DNA of 64,000 bases from Symsagittifera roscoffensis (taxonomy: Eukaryota; Xenacoelomorpha; Acoela; Convolutidae), in assembly GCF_963678635.1 (NCBI RefSeq), contig NC_087065.1:22401254-22465253 (forward strand). The letters run 5' to 3'. Made by a program: the position numbers and the translations under genes. Positions within the stretch are counted from its first letter, which is position 1, and each line of letters opens with the position of its first letter. The notes beneath the pieces are model-generated. The model was not told the origin of the DNA. It saw nothing but the letters and a program-made list of their open reading frames with translations, and did no database searches. Positions 40,592 to 52,200 of this stretch are shown here, piece after piece.

Positions 40592-41141
40592 CTAACTTTG
40601 GGTTTGGCAAGCGGACACTTGTATTTGATGTATGAGGGACGTTAACACTCTGTGAGTTTATACACGTGGTTTCGAAATAATCAGCAAATGGATGTGAGGC
40701 ATTAATCATCGTCAGATTTCGACTGAAAGGCGGTTCAATACTTGAAAATGACAAGAACTCGGAAGCTGGTTCCAGATTGACACTTTGGACTGGGGCCACG
40801 GGCTGAACTATCTCCTGAGTTGGGAATTGAGTGTTCACCCAACTTCTTGTCCTGTCTTCCTCCGTTTGGTTCTCCTGAACGGCCATTGCCAATTTCGATC
40901 TGCTACGACGAAATTCACAAATTTCAGAGGCGTCTTCCAGATATTCAGCCTCTTCGATAGTTGCTTCAGCTAGCTTTTGACGGCTTTCCTCTACAACCAC
41001 ATCAAGATCAAGTTGACCCTTCATCGACTGAATCTGGATCTCTTGCTTTTTCAAACGAAGCTTAGCCTCTACTTGGCGTTCAACTTCTTCGCGTCTAATT
41101 TTTGCAAGGGCTGCTTCTCTTCGACGCTCACTCGAAGTCAT
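40584..41141 (-). pseudogene. Truncated gag ORF, copy 2
   Basis: ATG at 41141 overlaps the upstream stop (ATGA). 185 codons match the start of the main gag ORF and are cut by the duplication junction at 40592. It lacks the 2-base insertion that breaks copy 1, so it shows the ancestral frame of this stretch. Confidence 0.85.
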
Positions 41142-41542
41142 TGATGCAATCCTAGAACGCTGTGAAAGGGGTTTCTTGGAACGGACGGATTCGCTTGGCG
41201 TTGGGGTTTAGCAGTTGCTACCTGGTCCTCTTGATGTTTAATTTGAAAGTAATTTTTAGCTAGACCTAATACATCGTCATGTTTTGCAGTGGTAGATCCT
41301 AGGTAAAATTCAAGTTGATTTATTGTTTCAGCAGCGTTAGACAAAGATTTAAGCTCATCATTTTTCTCCATAATTTTTTGTAAGCAAATGCTAGATTTTT
41401 CTATGTAGTTTTCAATTTTAGCTGGTCTATCATTCGCACTTATATATTCCGTAATTTTGGCATGGTAATCGAAAAGATTTGTTTCTAACTCTTTCCTGGC
41501 AAGATAAATTTTGTTTAGCTTCTGGCCGAGATCAAGCTCCAT
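41138..41542 (-). CDS. BEL gag N-terminal ORF, copy 2 (134 aa)
   Basis: Same helical ORF as at 36847-37263, with an in-frame deletion of four codons (MHSN). The ATG is at 41542 and the stop overlaps the next ATG. It is probably inert, since pol is absent from this copy. Confidence 0.7.
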   Translation of the reverse strand: MELDLGQKLNKIYLARKELETNLFDYHAKITEYISANDRPAKIENYIEKSSICLQKIMEKNDELKSLSNAAETINQLEFYLGSTTAKHDDVLGLAKNYFQIKHQEDQVATAKPQRQANPSVPRNPFHSVLGLHQ

Positions 41543-41744
41543 TTTGAAATATTTGTTTCTAAATAAGAGCAAAAAAAAATAGTGTCGGTTGACGGAATCA
41601 AACTAGAGTCAATTCAAGTAGCCGCTTCCTATACCGAACGAGAGGATCCTCGCAAGACCCCTACGATTCTCGTTGCCTACGGAACAGAAGGACAACAAAC
41701 TACAAGATTGAAAATAAAGATGAATTTAACTAATCAAAAAAAAA

Positions 41745-42392
41745 TCAAGGTTTATAATGCCTAACAAATGTTAAATATTCTTCGACTGTTGTCATTTGTG
41801 AAATCTTTTGCTTATCTGCTTTTCTTTTCCTTGAACTTGGTCGACGATTTTTCATTTTATTGATAAGTTTGGACAGATTGGGGAAACATCGTCGAATGAT
41901 TCTCAAATTTTTTATTTCTAAAAACGCCGGAGGATGAATTAATTTAAGCTTACGAATTAATTCTTTATTGCTAGCTTTTCTTTTTGATATTAATTGTTTG
42001 GTCACATTAATTGTTAATATTCCTGTTTCAACCAAACGTCCGTAATTATTAGGGGTATTTTGACTGTGTACGTAAATAATGGCTGATATTTTGTTTTTAT
42101 ACTCTTCTAAAATTTTAATCAGACTTTCTGGTGTAAGTGGGTTATCGTTGTTTGATCTATGCTTGCTCAATGAATTATTTATAACATCGTGCCAAGTTAT
42201 AAAGTTTTTCTCTATCATACATTTTGGGGAATTGCTTAAAAGATATTGAACAGTCTTTTGCCGGTTATTTGCATTCAAATTAAAGCTTAAACCTGGAACT
42301 GCTTTAAAAGTGTCGTCGAGGCGTTTTTGTAGAGTTAATGGTAATGTATTTACGGAGTGATGGAGAGAACTCGCAGCAATGATGAACACCAT
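41745..42392 (-). CDS. Extra BEL ORF, copy 2 (intact, 214 aa from ATG)
   Basis: ATG at 42392. A hydrophobic N-terminus is followed by a mixed alpha/beta-looking middle with WHDVIN and SKHRSNNDNPL motifs and a basic C-terminus (RRPSSRKRKADK). Differences from copies 1 and 3 are mostly amino-acid-changing, suggesting no purifying selection since duplication. The function and family are unknown. In the parent element it would be expressed ahead of gag. Confidence 0.7.
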   Translation of the reverse strand: MVFIIAASSLHHSVNTLPLTLQKRLDDTFKAVPGLSFNLNANNRQKTVQYLLSNSPKCMIEKNFITWHDVINNSLSKHRSNNDNPLTPESLIKILEEYKNKISAIIYVHSQNTPNNYGRLVETGILTINVTKQLISKRKASNKELIRKLKLIHPPAFLEIKNLRIIRRCFPNLSKLINKMKNRRPSSRKRKADKQKISQMTTVEEYLTFVRHYKP

Positions 42393-43974
42393 GGGAGTGA
42401 TAAGCGATACGATTGTTTTAATGGCAATCAATTTAAGGAGTCTGTTGATGTAAAGTCGTCACATAAAAATGAAAAAAATAAAAAAACAAATTTATCACGA
42501 TAAGAACTTTAAGAACCCTTAGCCGAGGGTTTTTTAAGGTTTTGCTAAGGTTTCGATTCAGTACTATTTAAGTTAACGCGTACGGTTTATCGGTTAAACT
42601 CAACGACGTTACGGCGAAACGGTAGTAGTAACGGTCGCGGCGGTATGCGGCCGAAAACGGGGCGAGCCGAGCAAATTTTTTAAAGTTTATCCAACCACTG
42701 GAGGAAACCGAGGTAGGGATTCACTCAAAAAACTTGCTCGACACGATTGACGGTTTAAACGTTTGAACGGGCGAGACGAAAACGGTGTTTTCCGATTTTG
42801 CTCTAAATTCGGGCAAAAAAAAAAGTGAAAGTTTTTCTCAGTGAAAGTTTTGGGAAAAGTTGGAATAACTTTTTTTTTTTTCGAGAAAATTTTTTTTTTT
42901 GAAAATTTTTATTTTTTTTTTGCGAAAGTTTTTTGGAAAATTTTCTGAATTTTTTTTTCTTAAAATTTTTTGGGTTCGAGATTATCCTGGGGAATAGGGT
43001 ACTGGGCATGAACTAGGATTAGGTATCTAGTACGGTCTTAATCGGTTTGCAATTAACAACATCTATGTAATTTTATAGCACTGATAATCAAAAAAGTAGC
43101 ACTTTTTTTTTTGGTTAAAAACTAGCACAAATTAGAGTCTAAAAGTTAGTTGAAAGCACAGGTTCGATCTTACAAGTTTTTTGCAGGGAGTCCAAAAGTA
43201 CACGAAGATTCCACAGAAAAACCACTTTCCGCCTTGTGTGATGTCGGCCTTCTGGCTTGTCGGCTTTGTTTTGACTTGTGGTGCTTTCCCCGTTTTTGAC
43301 TTGAGGTCACACGACATTGTGGAGGGCTCCTTGATTTGGAGAATGAGGTCGCCCAAAATTGTGCAGGGGTCGTTCCTTGCTTCAATTTGAGGTCGCACAA
43401 AATTGTGCAGGGGTCGTTCCTTGCTTCAATTTGAGGTCGCCAGGGGTCGTTCCTTGATTCAATTCGAGCTCGCATTAAATTGTGTTCGGGTCGGTCCTCA
43501 GTTGTGTGTTCCCGAGTCGCGGCACCAAAATATTCTGGCCTTTTTTATAACTTTTTTATAACTTATAAAAACAGGAAACAGAATCGGTTTAATTCAAGAG
43601 AATCAATAAACGGCGAATTTTAGTAATTTTTTATTGCACGGAATTAGCAACAACATTACACGTATCAAGTTAAAAAGTGGGCTTGTTCATGCACTGATTT
43701 GTGTGATTTATGTGTTTTTTCACAATGAGTTCATACTTAGTTCACGCAGTTTAATTAACAGAAACTCAATTGCAAACCAATTTTGAACCGATTAAAATAT
43801 TAGCATTTTATGTTCTGTCAGGTTCGGCTCAAATAGGATTCTCAAATGAAACGACTTAGGTGAGAATCGAACCCACGCCGAACTCCCCGGAACGAGCTAT
43901 ATAGCTGATATTGCTAAGCAACTATACTGGCTTTATACTATACTTTCATACTTTAATGCTATGTAGTTTTAACA

Positions 43975-45179
43975 GCGCGCACAACTAGACTATCTGTACA
44001 AAAAGCTTGCTATGAAACGCTTACTAATTTGACTATACGAGCGCTGTGATACTTTGATTTTGGAATTTTAACGTTCATTTTTACGCCGCTCCTCATATTT
44101 GTCCAAATTCAAATGAAGCAAGGTAATCAAGACTCTCATTTTTATCAGCCTTAAATTCATAGTATGTCAATATTTCATTAACCAAAAACTTTCCGAGACC
44201 AGTTTATGTTCAACCAAAACATTCAGGGCTTTGCCCTGACGCTAGCAGTTTTGCTTTTGAATATCTGGTCTTTCCGTTTTTTTCCACTCCAGTGAAAAAA
44301 AAACTGAATGTCCAGATTTTTGTAAACAAGACTCAACCAACCTCATCTTTTGATATGCTTCTCTGAAAAACTATGCTACAATGGGATATCGAATATTGAA
44401 TAAAATAACTGCTATGAACAGATCTGCTCGCCGTACTTTCACATCACAAAAATTTAGCCCTAAGAACACATAAAAACAACCATTAGTGTATAAAATTGGA
44501 AATGCTGGCTGAAGAATTAGTAAAAGAGTGGGTCTTTCTTTTCAAGGTTTTTTTTTCAATCGCCGAGCGCAGTGCAATTATTTTTCCTGCAAACTCAAAG
44601 AAAAGTTCTCAAATAAAGTATTTTTTGTCTCTTTTTTCTCGGGTTCCCCTAGCGTGTCTTTTTTCTGCTTTTTTTCTGCAAAAAGCTCTAGCCTTTGATC
44701 CAAATTCTCTTTTCAGGTTCGATAATCATAGCACTCGGCGCGAATATGGATGGTCCAATAATATTTGGCTTTAAATCATTTGAAACATCTTGAATAACGT
44801 CTCGACGCTGATCCTTTTCTAATGGAAATTTAAGGTTAAACCAACCATATGATGATGAAGATAAAAATTAAGTAGCTTGTGTTTTTCCGAATAAAAAAGT
44901 ATCAACGAAAACACCTGAATAAATTCCGCCAGGTTCTGCAAACGGCTTCAAGGTTACTTGGATGGCATGGAGCTTCCATGGTATTTCGATAAACAGTTTG
45001 TTACCATAAGGCCCTGTTTCACTACAAAATAGTAGGTCTTGTTTCACTAGTCATTTTGCGCAAACTGCATTTTTCGAAAACTGTAAAAGTGGGTAACTTT
45101 ATCTGGTGCGATAGCTGCAGAACATTGCATTGTTTCGCATAAATTTTTTTTTGATTTGTTTGAGCATTTTTTGATGTTC
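43975..45179. repeat. Flanking repeat unit F beside copy 2
   Basis: Same unit as 39692-40591 but about 300 bases longer before the junction to copy 3. From about 44727 it carries the second sequence type (AGCACTCGGCGCGAATATGG), shared only with the last 1.18-kb unit near 53483. Confidence 0.85.
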
Positions 45180-46337
45180 GGCAATTGCATTCTTCGCTTT
45201 GCCTGAAACGAGAGTTTTGAGATATGTCAGTTTGACATCATCACTTAAAACTTTTGCATCGATTGCACTTTTGAACTGACCAAACCATTCAGGCCACTGC
45301 AACGGATTTCCGTCGAAAGAAGACAATTTCCATTCAGGCAAGGGACCTTTCTGGCTCAGTGTCAAGATTTCAGCTAGATCTTGATTTGTGATTGGTTTAC
45401 TGCTCGAGGACGTAAATGGGCCATATTGTTTGTTCTCATTTGTATAAGGCGCCATCAGCGGTTTTGAATAGATTGCGGCGTCTAAAGTTTTAGGATCACC
45501 GACATAAAAAGTTGTTCCTCCGCTAGAGAACGGTTGAACATTCCATGGCTGTGTGACATAATTTGAGTTAGGGGAGAAGGTGACTGTTGGAGGATTGAGA
45601 GGACCAACGTTAGTTGGTAAAAGCGGTTGGTACACAAAATTTGCGGAATTACTTGGGAAAAAGGTTTGTTGAGCAATGGGCATTGAGCTCGTCGGGATAT
45701 TAGAATGATGAAAACTACTCTGCATCAAAGGGTTGTAGTTGTATAGCTGGGTCGAAGGTAGCTGTTCCTGTGGCTCATACGTACTGTTTAACTTTGGGTT
45801 TGGCAAGCGGACACTTGTATTTGATGTATGAGGGACGTTAACACTCTGTGAGTTTATACACGTGGTTTCGAAATAATCAGCAAATGGATGTGAGTTATTA
45901 ATCATCGTCAGATTTCGACTGAAAGGCGGTTCAATACTTGAAAATGACAAGAACTCGGAAGCTGGTTCCAGATTGACACTTTGGACTGGGGCCACGGGCT
46001 GAACTATCTCCTGAGTTGGGAATTGAGTGTTCACCCAACTTCTTGTCCTGTCTTCCTCCGTTTGGTTCTCCTGAACGGCCATTGCCAATTTCGATCTGCT
46101 ACGACGAAATTCACAAATTTCAGAGGCGTCTTCCAGATATTCAGCCTCTTCGATAGTTGCTTCAGCTAGCTTTTGACGGCTTTCCTCTACAACCACATCA
46201 AGATCAAGTTGACCCTTCATCGACTGAATCTGGATCTCTTGCTTTTTCAAACGAAGCTTAGCCTCTACTTGGCGTTCAACTTCTTCGCGTCTAATTTTTG
46301 CAAGGGCTGCTTCTCTTCGACGCTCACTCGAAGTCAT
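45099..46337 (-). pseudogene. Truncated gag ORF, copy 3
   Basis: ATG at 46337 with ATGA overlap. About 385 codons match the main gag ORF through the DUF1759-like start (FDGNPLQWPEWFGQF). Past the junction, about 27 unrelated codons from repeat DNA follow. The frame is open where copy 1 is shifted. Confidence 0.85.
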
Positions 46338-46750
46338 TGATGCAATCTTAGAACGCTGTGAAAGGGGTTTCTTGGAACGGACGGATTCGCTTGGCGTTGG
46401 GGTTTAGCAGTTGCTACCTGGTCCTCTTGATGTTTAATTTGAAAGTAATTTTTAGCTAGACCTAATACATCGTCATGTTTTGCAGTGGTAGATCCTAGGT
46501 AAAATTCAAGTTGATTTATTGTTTCAGCAGCGTTGTTGCTGTGCATAGACAAAGATTTAAGCTCATCATTTTTCTCCATAATTTTTTGTAAGCAAATGCT
46601 AGATTTTTCTATGTAGTTTTCAATTTTAGCTGGTCTATCATTCGCACTTATATATTTCGTAATTTTGGCATGGTAATCGAAAAGATTTGTTTCTAACTCT
46701 TTCCTGGCAAGATAAATTTTGTTTAGCTTCTGGCCGAGATCAAGCTCCAT
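46334..46750 (-). CDS. BEL gag N-terminal ORF, copy 3 (138 aa)
   Basis: ATG at 46750. It is nearly identical to the copy at 36847-37263 and carries the same ATGA overlap with the following gag frame. Confidence 0.7.
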   Translation of the reverse strand: MELDLGQKLNKIYLARKELETNLFDYHAKITKYISANDRPAKIENYIEKSSICLQKIMEKNDELKSLSMHSNNAAETINQLEFYLGSTTAKHDDVLGLAKNYFQIKHQEDQVATAKPQRQANPSVPRNPFHSVLRLHQ

Positions 46751-46953
46751 TTTGAAATATTTGTTTCTAAATAAGAGCAAAAAAAAATAGTGTCGGTTGA
46801 CGGAATCAAACTAGAGTCAATTCAAGTAGCCGCTTCCTATACCGAACGAGAGGATCCTCGCAAGACCCCTACGATTCTCGTTGCCTACGGAACAGAAGGA
46901 CAACAAACTACAAGATTGAAAATAAAGATGAATTTAACTAATCAAAAAAAAAA

Positions 46954-47601
46954 TCAAGGTTTATAATGCCTAACAAATGTTAAATATTCTTCGACTGTTG
47001 TCATTTGTGAAATCTTTTGCTTATCTGCTTTTCTTTTCCTTGAACTTGGTCGACGATTTTTAATTTTATTGATAAATTCGGACAGATTGGGGAAATATCG
47101 TCGAATGATTCTCAAATTTTTTATTTCTAAAAACGCCGGAGGATGAATTAATTTAAGCTTACGAATTAATTCTTTATTGCTAGCTTTTCTTTTTGATATT
47201 AAATGTTTGGTCACATTAATTGTTAATATTCCTGTTTCAACCAAACGTCCGTAATTATTAGGGGTATTTTGACTGTGTACATAAATAATGGCTGATATTT
47301 TGTTTTTATACTCTTCTAAAATTTTAATCAGACTTTCTGGTGTAAGTGGGTTATCGTTGTTTGATCTATGCTTGCTCAATGAATTATTTATAACATCGTG
47401 CCAAATTATAAAGTTTTTCTCTATCATACATTTTATGGAATTGCTTAAAAGATATTGAACAGTCTTTTGCCGGTTATTTGCATTAAAATTAAAGCTTAAA
47501 CCTGGAACTGCTTTAAAAGTGTCGTCGAGGCGTTTTTGTAGAGTTAATGGTAATGTATTTACGGAGTGGTGGAGAGAACTCGCAGCAATGATGAACACCA
47601 T
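46954..47601 (-). CDS. Extra BEL ORF, copy 3 (intact, 214 aa from ATG)
   Basis: ATG at 47601. It is uninterrupted and differs from copy 2 by scattered replacements (for example NFNANN for NLNANN, NSIKCM for NSPKCM). Other comments are as for the copy at 41745-42392. Confidence 0.7.
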   Translation of the reverse strand: MVFIIAASSLHHSVNTLPLTLQKRLDDTFKAVPGLSFNFNANNRQKTVQYLLSNSIKCMIEKNFIIWHDVINNSLSKHRSNNDNPLTPESLIKILEEYKNKISAIIYVHSQNTPNNYGRLVETGILTINVTKHLISKRKASNKELIRKLKLIHPPAFLEIKNLRIIRRYFPNLSEFINKIKNRRPSSRKRKADKQKISQMTTVEEYLTFVRHYKP

Positions 47602-49252
47602 GGGAGTGATAAGCGATACGATTGTTTTAATGGCAATCAATTTAAGGAGTCTGTTGATGTAAAGTCGTCACATAGAAATGAAAAAAAAATAAAAAAACAA
47701 ATTTATCACGATAAGAACTTTAAGAACCCTTAGCCGAGGGTTTTTTAAGGTTTTGCTAAGGCTTCGATTCAGTACTATTTAAGTTAACGCGTACGGTTTA
47801 TCGGTTAAACTCAACGACGTTACGGCGAAACGGTAGTAGTAACGGTCGCGGCGGTATGCGGCCGAAAACGGGGCGAGCCGAGCAAATTTTTTAAAGTTTA
47901 TCCAAACACTGGAGGAAACCGAGGTAGGGATTCACTCAAAAAACTTGCTCGACACGATTGACGGTTTAAACGTTTGAACGGGCGAGACGAAAACGGTGTT
48001 TTCCGATTTTGCTCTAAATTCGGGCAAAAAAAAAAAATTTTCTCAGTGAAAGTTTTGGGAAAAGTTGGAATAACTTTTTTTTTTTCGAGAAATTTTTTTT
48101 TTTTGAAAATTTTTATTTATTTTTTTGCGAAAAATTTTTTGGAAAATTTTCTGAATTTTTTTTTTCTTAAAATTTTTTGGGTTCGAGATTATCCTGGGGT
48201 AATAGGGTACTGGGTAGAACTAGGATTAGGTATCTAGTACGGTCTTAATCGGTTTGCAATTAACAACAACTATGTAATTTTATAGCACTGATAATCAAAA
48301 AAGTAGCACTTTTTTTTGATTAAAAAACTAGCACAAATTAGAGTCTAAAAGTTAGTTGAAAGCACAGGTTCGATCTTACAAGTTTTTTGCAGGGAGTCCA
48401 AAAGTACACGAAGATTCCACAGAAAAACCACTTTCCGCCTTGTGTGATGTCGGCCTTCTGATTGTCGGCTTTGTTTTGACTTGTGGTGCTTTCCCCGTTT
48501 TTGACTTGAGGTCACACGAAATTGTGGAGGGCTCCTTGATTTGGAGAATGAGGTCGCTCAAAATTGTGCAGGGGTCGTTCCTTGCTTCAATTTGAGGTCG
48601 CACAAAATTGTGCAGGGGTCGTTCCTTGCTTCAATTTGAGGTCGCCAGGGGTCGTTCCTTGATTCAATTCGAGCTCGCATTAAATTGTGTTCGGGTCGGT
48701 CCTCAGTTGTGTGTTCCCGAGTCGCGGCACCAAAATATTCTGGCCTTTTTTATAACTTTTTTATAACTTATAAAAACAGGAAACAGAATCGGTTTAACTC
48801 AAGAGAATCAATAAACGGCGAATTTTAGTAATTTTTTATTGCACGGAATTAGCAACAACATTACACGTATCAAGTTAAAAAGTGGGCTTGTTCATGCACT
48901 GATTTGTGTGATTTATGTGTTTTTTCACAATGAGTTCATACTTAGGTCACGCAGTTTAATTAACAGAAACTCAATTGCAAACCAATTTTGAACCGATTAA
49001 AATATTAGCATTTTATGTTCTGTCAGGTTCGGCTCAAATAGGATTCTCAAATGAAACGACTTAGGTGAGAATCGAACCCACGCCGAACTCCCCGGAACGA
49101 GCTATATAGCTGATATTGCTAAGCAACTATACTGGCTTTATACTATACTTTCATACTTTAATGCTATGTAGTTTTAACAGCGCGCACAACTAGACTCTCT
49201 GTACAAAAAGCTTGCTATGAAACGCTTACTAATTTGACTATACGAGCGCTGT

Positions 49253-52200
49253 GATACTTTGATTTTGGAATTTTAACGTTCATTTTTACGCCGCTCCTCA
49301 TATTTGTCCAAATTCAATTGAAGCAAGGTAATCAAGACTCTCATTTTTATCAGCCTTAAATTCATAGTATGTCAATATTTCATTAACCAAAAACTTTCCG
49401 AGACCAGTTTATGTTCAACCAAAACATTCAGGGCTTTGCCCTGACGCTAGCAGTTTTGCTTTTGAATATCTGGTCTTTCCGTTTTTTTCCACTCCAGTGA
49501 AAAAAAACTGAATGTCCAGATTTTTGTAAACAAGACTCAACCAACCTCATCTTTTGATATGCTTCTCTGAAAAACTATGCTACAATGGGATATCGAATAT
49601 TGAATAAAATAACTGCTATGAACAGATCTGCTCGCCGTACTTTCACATCACAAAAATTTAGCCCTAAGAACACATAAAAACAACCATTAGTGTATAAAAT
49701 TGGAAATGCTGGCTGAAGAATTAGTAAAAGAGTGGGTCTTTCTTTTCAAGGTTTTTTTTTCAATCGCCGAGCGCAGTGCAATTATTTTTCCTGCAAACTC
49801 AAAGAAAAGTTCTCAAATAAAGTATTTTTTGTCTCTTTTTTCTCGGGTTCCCCTAGCGTGTCTTTTTTCTGCTTTTTTCTGCAAAAAGCTCTAGCCTTTG
49901 ATCCAAATTCTCTTTTCAGTTTCGATAATCATCGCATTGGGCACAAATATGGATGGTCCTGTAAAATTTGGCTTAAAATCATTTGAAACATCAGTATAAC
50001 GTCTCGACACTGATCCTTTTCTAATGAAGAATTAAGATTAAACCAACCATATGATGATCAAGATAAAAATTACCTAGCTTGTCTTTTTTGAATAAAAAAC
50101 TTTGAACGAAAACACCTCAATAAATTCTGCCACGTTCTGCAAATGGCTTCAATGTTACTTGGATGGCATGGAGCTTCCATGGCATTTCGATAAACAGTTT
50201 GTTACTATAAGGCCTTGTTTCACTACAAAATAGTAGGTCTTGTTTCACTAGTCATTTTGCGCAAACTGCATTTTTTAAAAACTGTGAAAAAAGTGGGTAA
50301 CTTTCTCTGATGCCACTGCTGCAGAACACTGCATTGTTTCGCATACATTTTTTTTGATTTGTTTGAGGAATAGGATACCGCATAGATGGCCAGTGTAGAT
50401 TGTCTATTGTGACTATTGAGGAAAACTATGATACTTTGTTTTTGGAATTTTAACGTTCATTTTTACGCCGCTCCTCATATTTGTCCAAATTCAATTGAAG
50501 CAAGGTAATCAAGACTCTCAATTTTATCAGCCTTAAATTCATAGTATGTCAATATTTCATTAACCAAAAACTTTCCGAGACCAATTTATGTTCAACCGAA
50601 ACATTCAGAGCTTTGCCCTGACACCAGCAGTTTTGCTTTTGAATATCTGGTCTTTCCGTTTTTTTCCACTCCAGTGAAAAAAAAACTAAATGTCCAGATT
50701 TTTGTAAATAGGACTCAACCAACCTCATCTTTTGAAAAGCTTCTCTGAAAAACTATGCTACAATGGGATATCGAATATTGAATAAACTAACTGCTATGAA
50801 CAGATCTGCTCGCCGTACTTTCACTTCCTAAAAATTTAGCCCCAAGAACACATAAAAACAACCATTAGTGTATAAAATTGGAAATGCTGGCTGGAGATTT
50901 AGTAAAAGAGTGGGTCTTTCTTTTCACGGTTTTTTTTTCATTCGCCGAGCGCAGTGCAATTATTTTTCCTGCAAACTCAAAGAAAAGCTCTCAAATAAAG
51001 TATTTTTTGGCTCTTTTTTCTCGGGTTCCCCTAGCGTGTCTTTTTTCTGCTTTTTTCTGCAAAAAGCTCTAGCCTTAGATCCAAATTCTCTTTTCAGTTT
51101 CGATAATCATCGCATTGGGCACAAATATGGATGGTCCTGTAAAATTTGGCTTAAAATCATTTGAAACATCAGTATAACGTCTCGACACTGATCCTTTTCT
51201 AATGAAGAATTAAGATTAAACCAACCATATGATGATCAAGATAAAAATTACCTAGTTTTTGTTCTTTTTTGAATAAAAAATTTTGAACGAAAACACCTCA
51301 ATAAATTCTGCCACGTTCTGCAAATGGCTTCAATGTTACTTGGATGGCATGGAGCTTCCATGGCATTTCGATAAACAGTTTGTTACTATAAGGCCTTGTT
51401 TCACTACAAAATAGTAGGTCTTGTTTCACTAATCATTTTGCGCAAACTGCATTTTTTAAAAACTGTGAAAAAAATGGGTAACTTTCTCTGATGCCACTGC
51501 TGCAGAACACTGCATTGTTTCGCATAAATTTTTTTTTGATTTGTTTGAGGAATAGGATACCGCATAGATGGCCAGTGTAGATTGTCTATTGTGACTATTG
51601 AGGAAAACTATGATACTTTGTTTTTGGAATTTTAACGTTCATTTTTACGCCGCTCCTCATATTTGTCCAAATTCAATTGAAGCAAGGTAATCAAGACTCT
51701 CATTTTTATCAGCCTTAAATTCATAGTATGTCAATATTTCATTAACCAAAAACTTTCCGAGACCAGTTTATGTTCAACCAAAACATTCAGGGCTTTGCCC
51801 TGACACCAGCAGTTTTGCTTTTGAATATCTGGTCTTTCCGTTTTTTTCCACTCCAGTGAAAAAAAAAACTGAATGTCCAGATTTTTGTAAATAGGACTCA
51901 ACCAACCTCATCTTTTGAAAAGCTTCTCTGAAAAACTATGCTACAATGGGATATCGAATATTGAATAAACTAACTGCTATGAACAGATCTGCTCGCCGTA
52001 CTTTCACTTCCTAAAAATTTAGCCCCAAGAACACATAAAAACAACCATTAGTGTATAAAATTGGAAATGCTGGCTGAAGAATTAGTAAAAGAGTGGGTCT
52101 TTCTTTTCAAAGTTTTTTTTTCATTGGCCGAGCGCAGTGCAATTATTTTTCCTGCAAACTCAAAGAAAAGTTCTCACTTAAAGTATTTTTTGGCTCTTTT

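Larger units (their letters stand above)
40592..43974 (-). mobile_element. Partial BEL copy 2 (LTR, leader, extra ORF, gag start)
   Basis: It matches 36302-39691 of the full element almost base for base, including the LTR (43531-43974), primer-binding site and leader repeats. To its right lies the same flanking DNA (GCGCGCACAACTAGAC) as beside the full copy. It therefore arose by duplication of the inserted locus, not by new insertion. The left junction is TTACCTAGCT|AACTTTGGG at 40590, with at most one base of microhomology. Confidence 0.92.
45180..49179 (-). mobile_element. Partial BEL copy 3 (LTR, leader, extra ORF, longer gag part)
   Basis: It matches 35691-39691 of the full element. The LTR lies at 48736-49179, followed by the shared flank GCGCGCACAACTAGAC. 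The left junction at 45166-45179 has about 12 filler bases (CATTTTTTGATG) between 1.18-kb-unit sequence and gag. Copies 2 and 3 share variants absent from copy 1. Confidence 0.92.
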
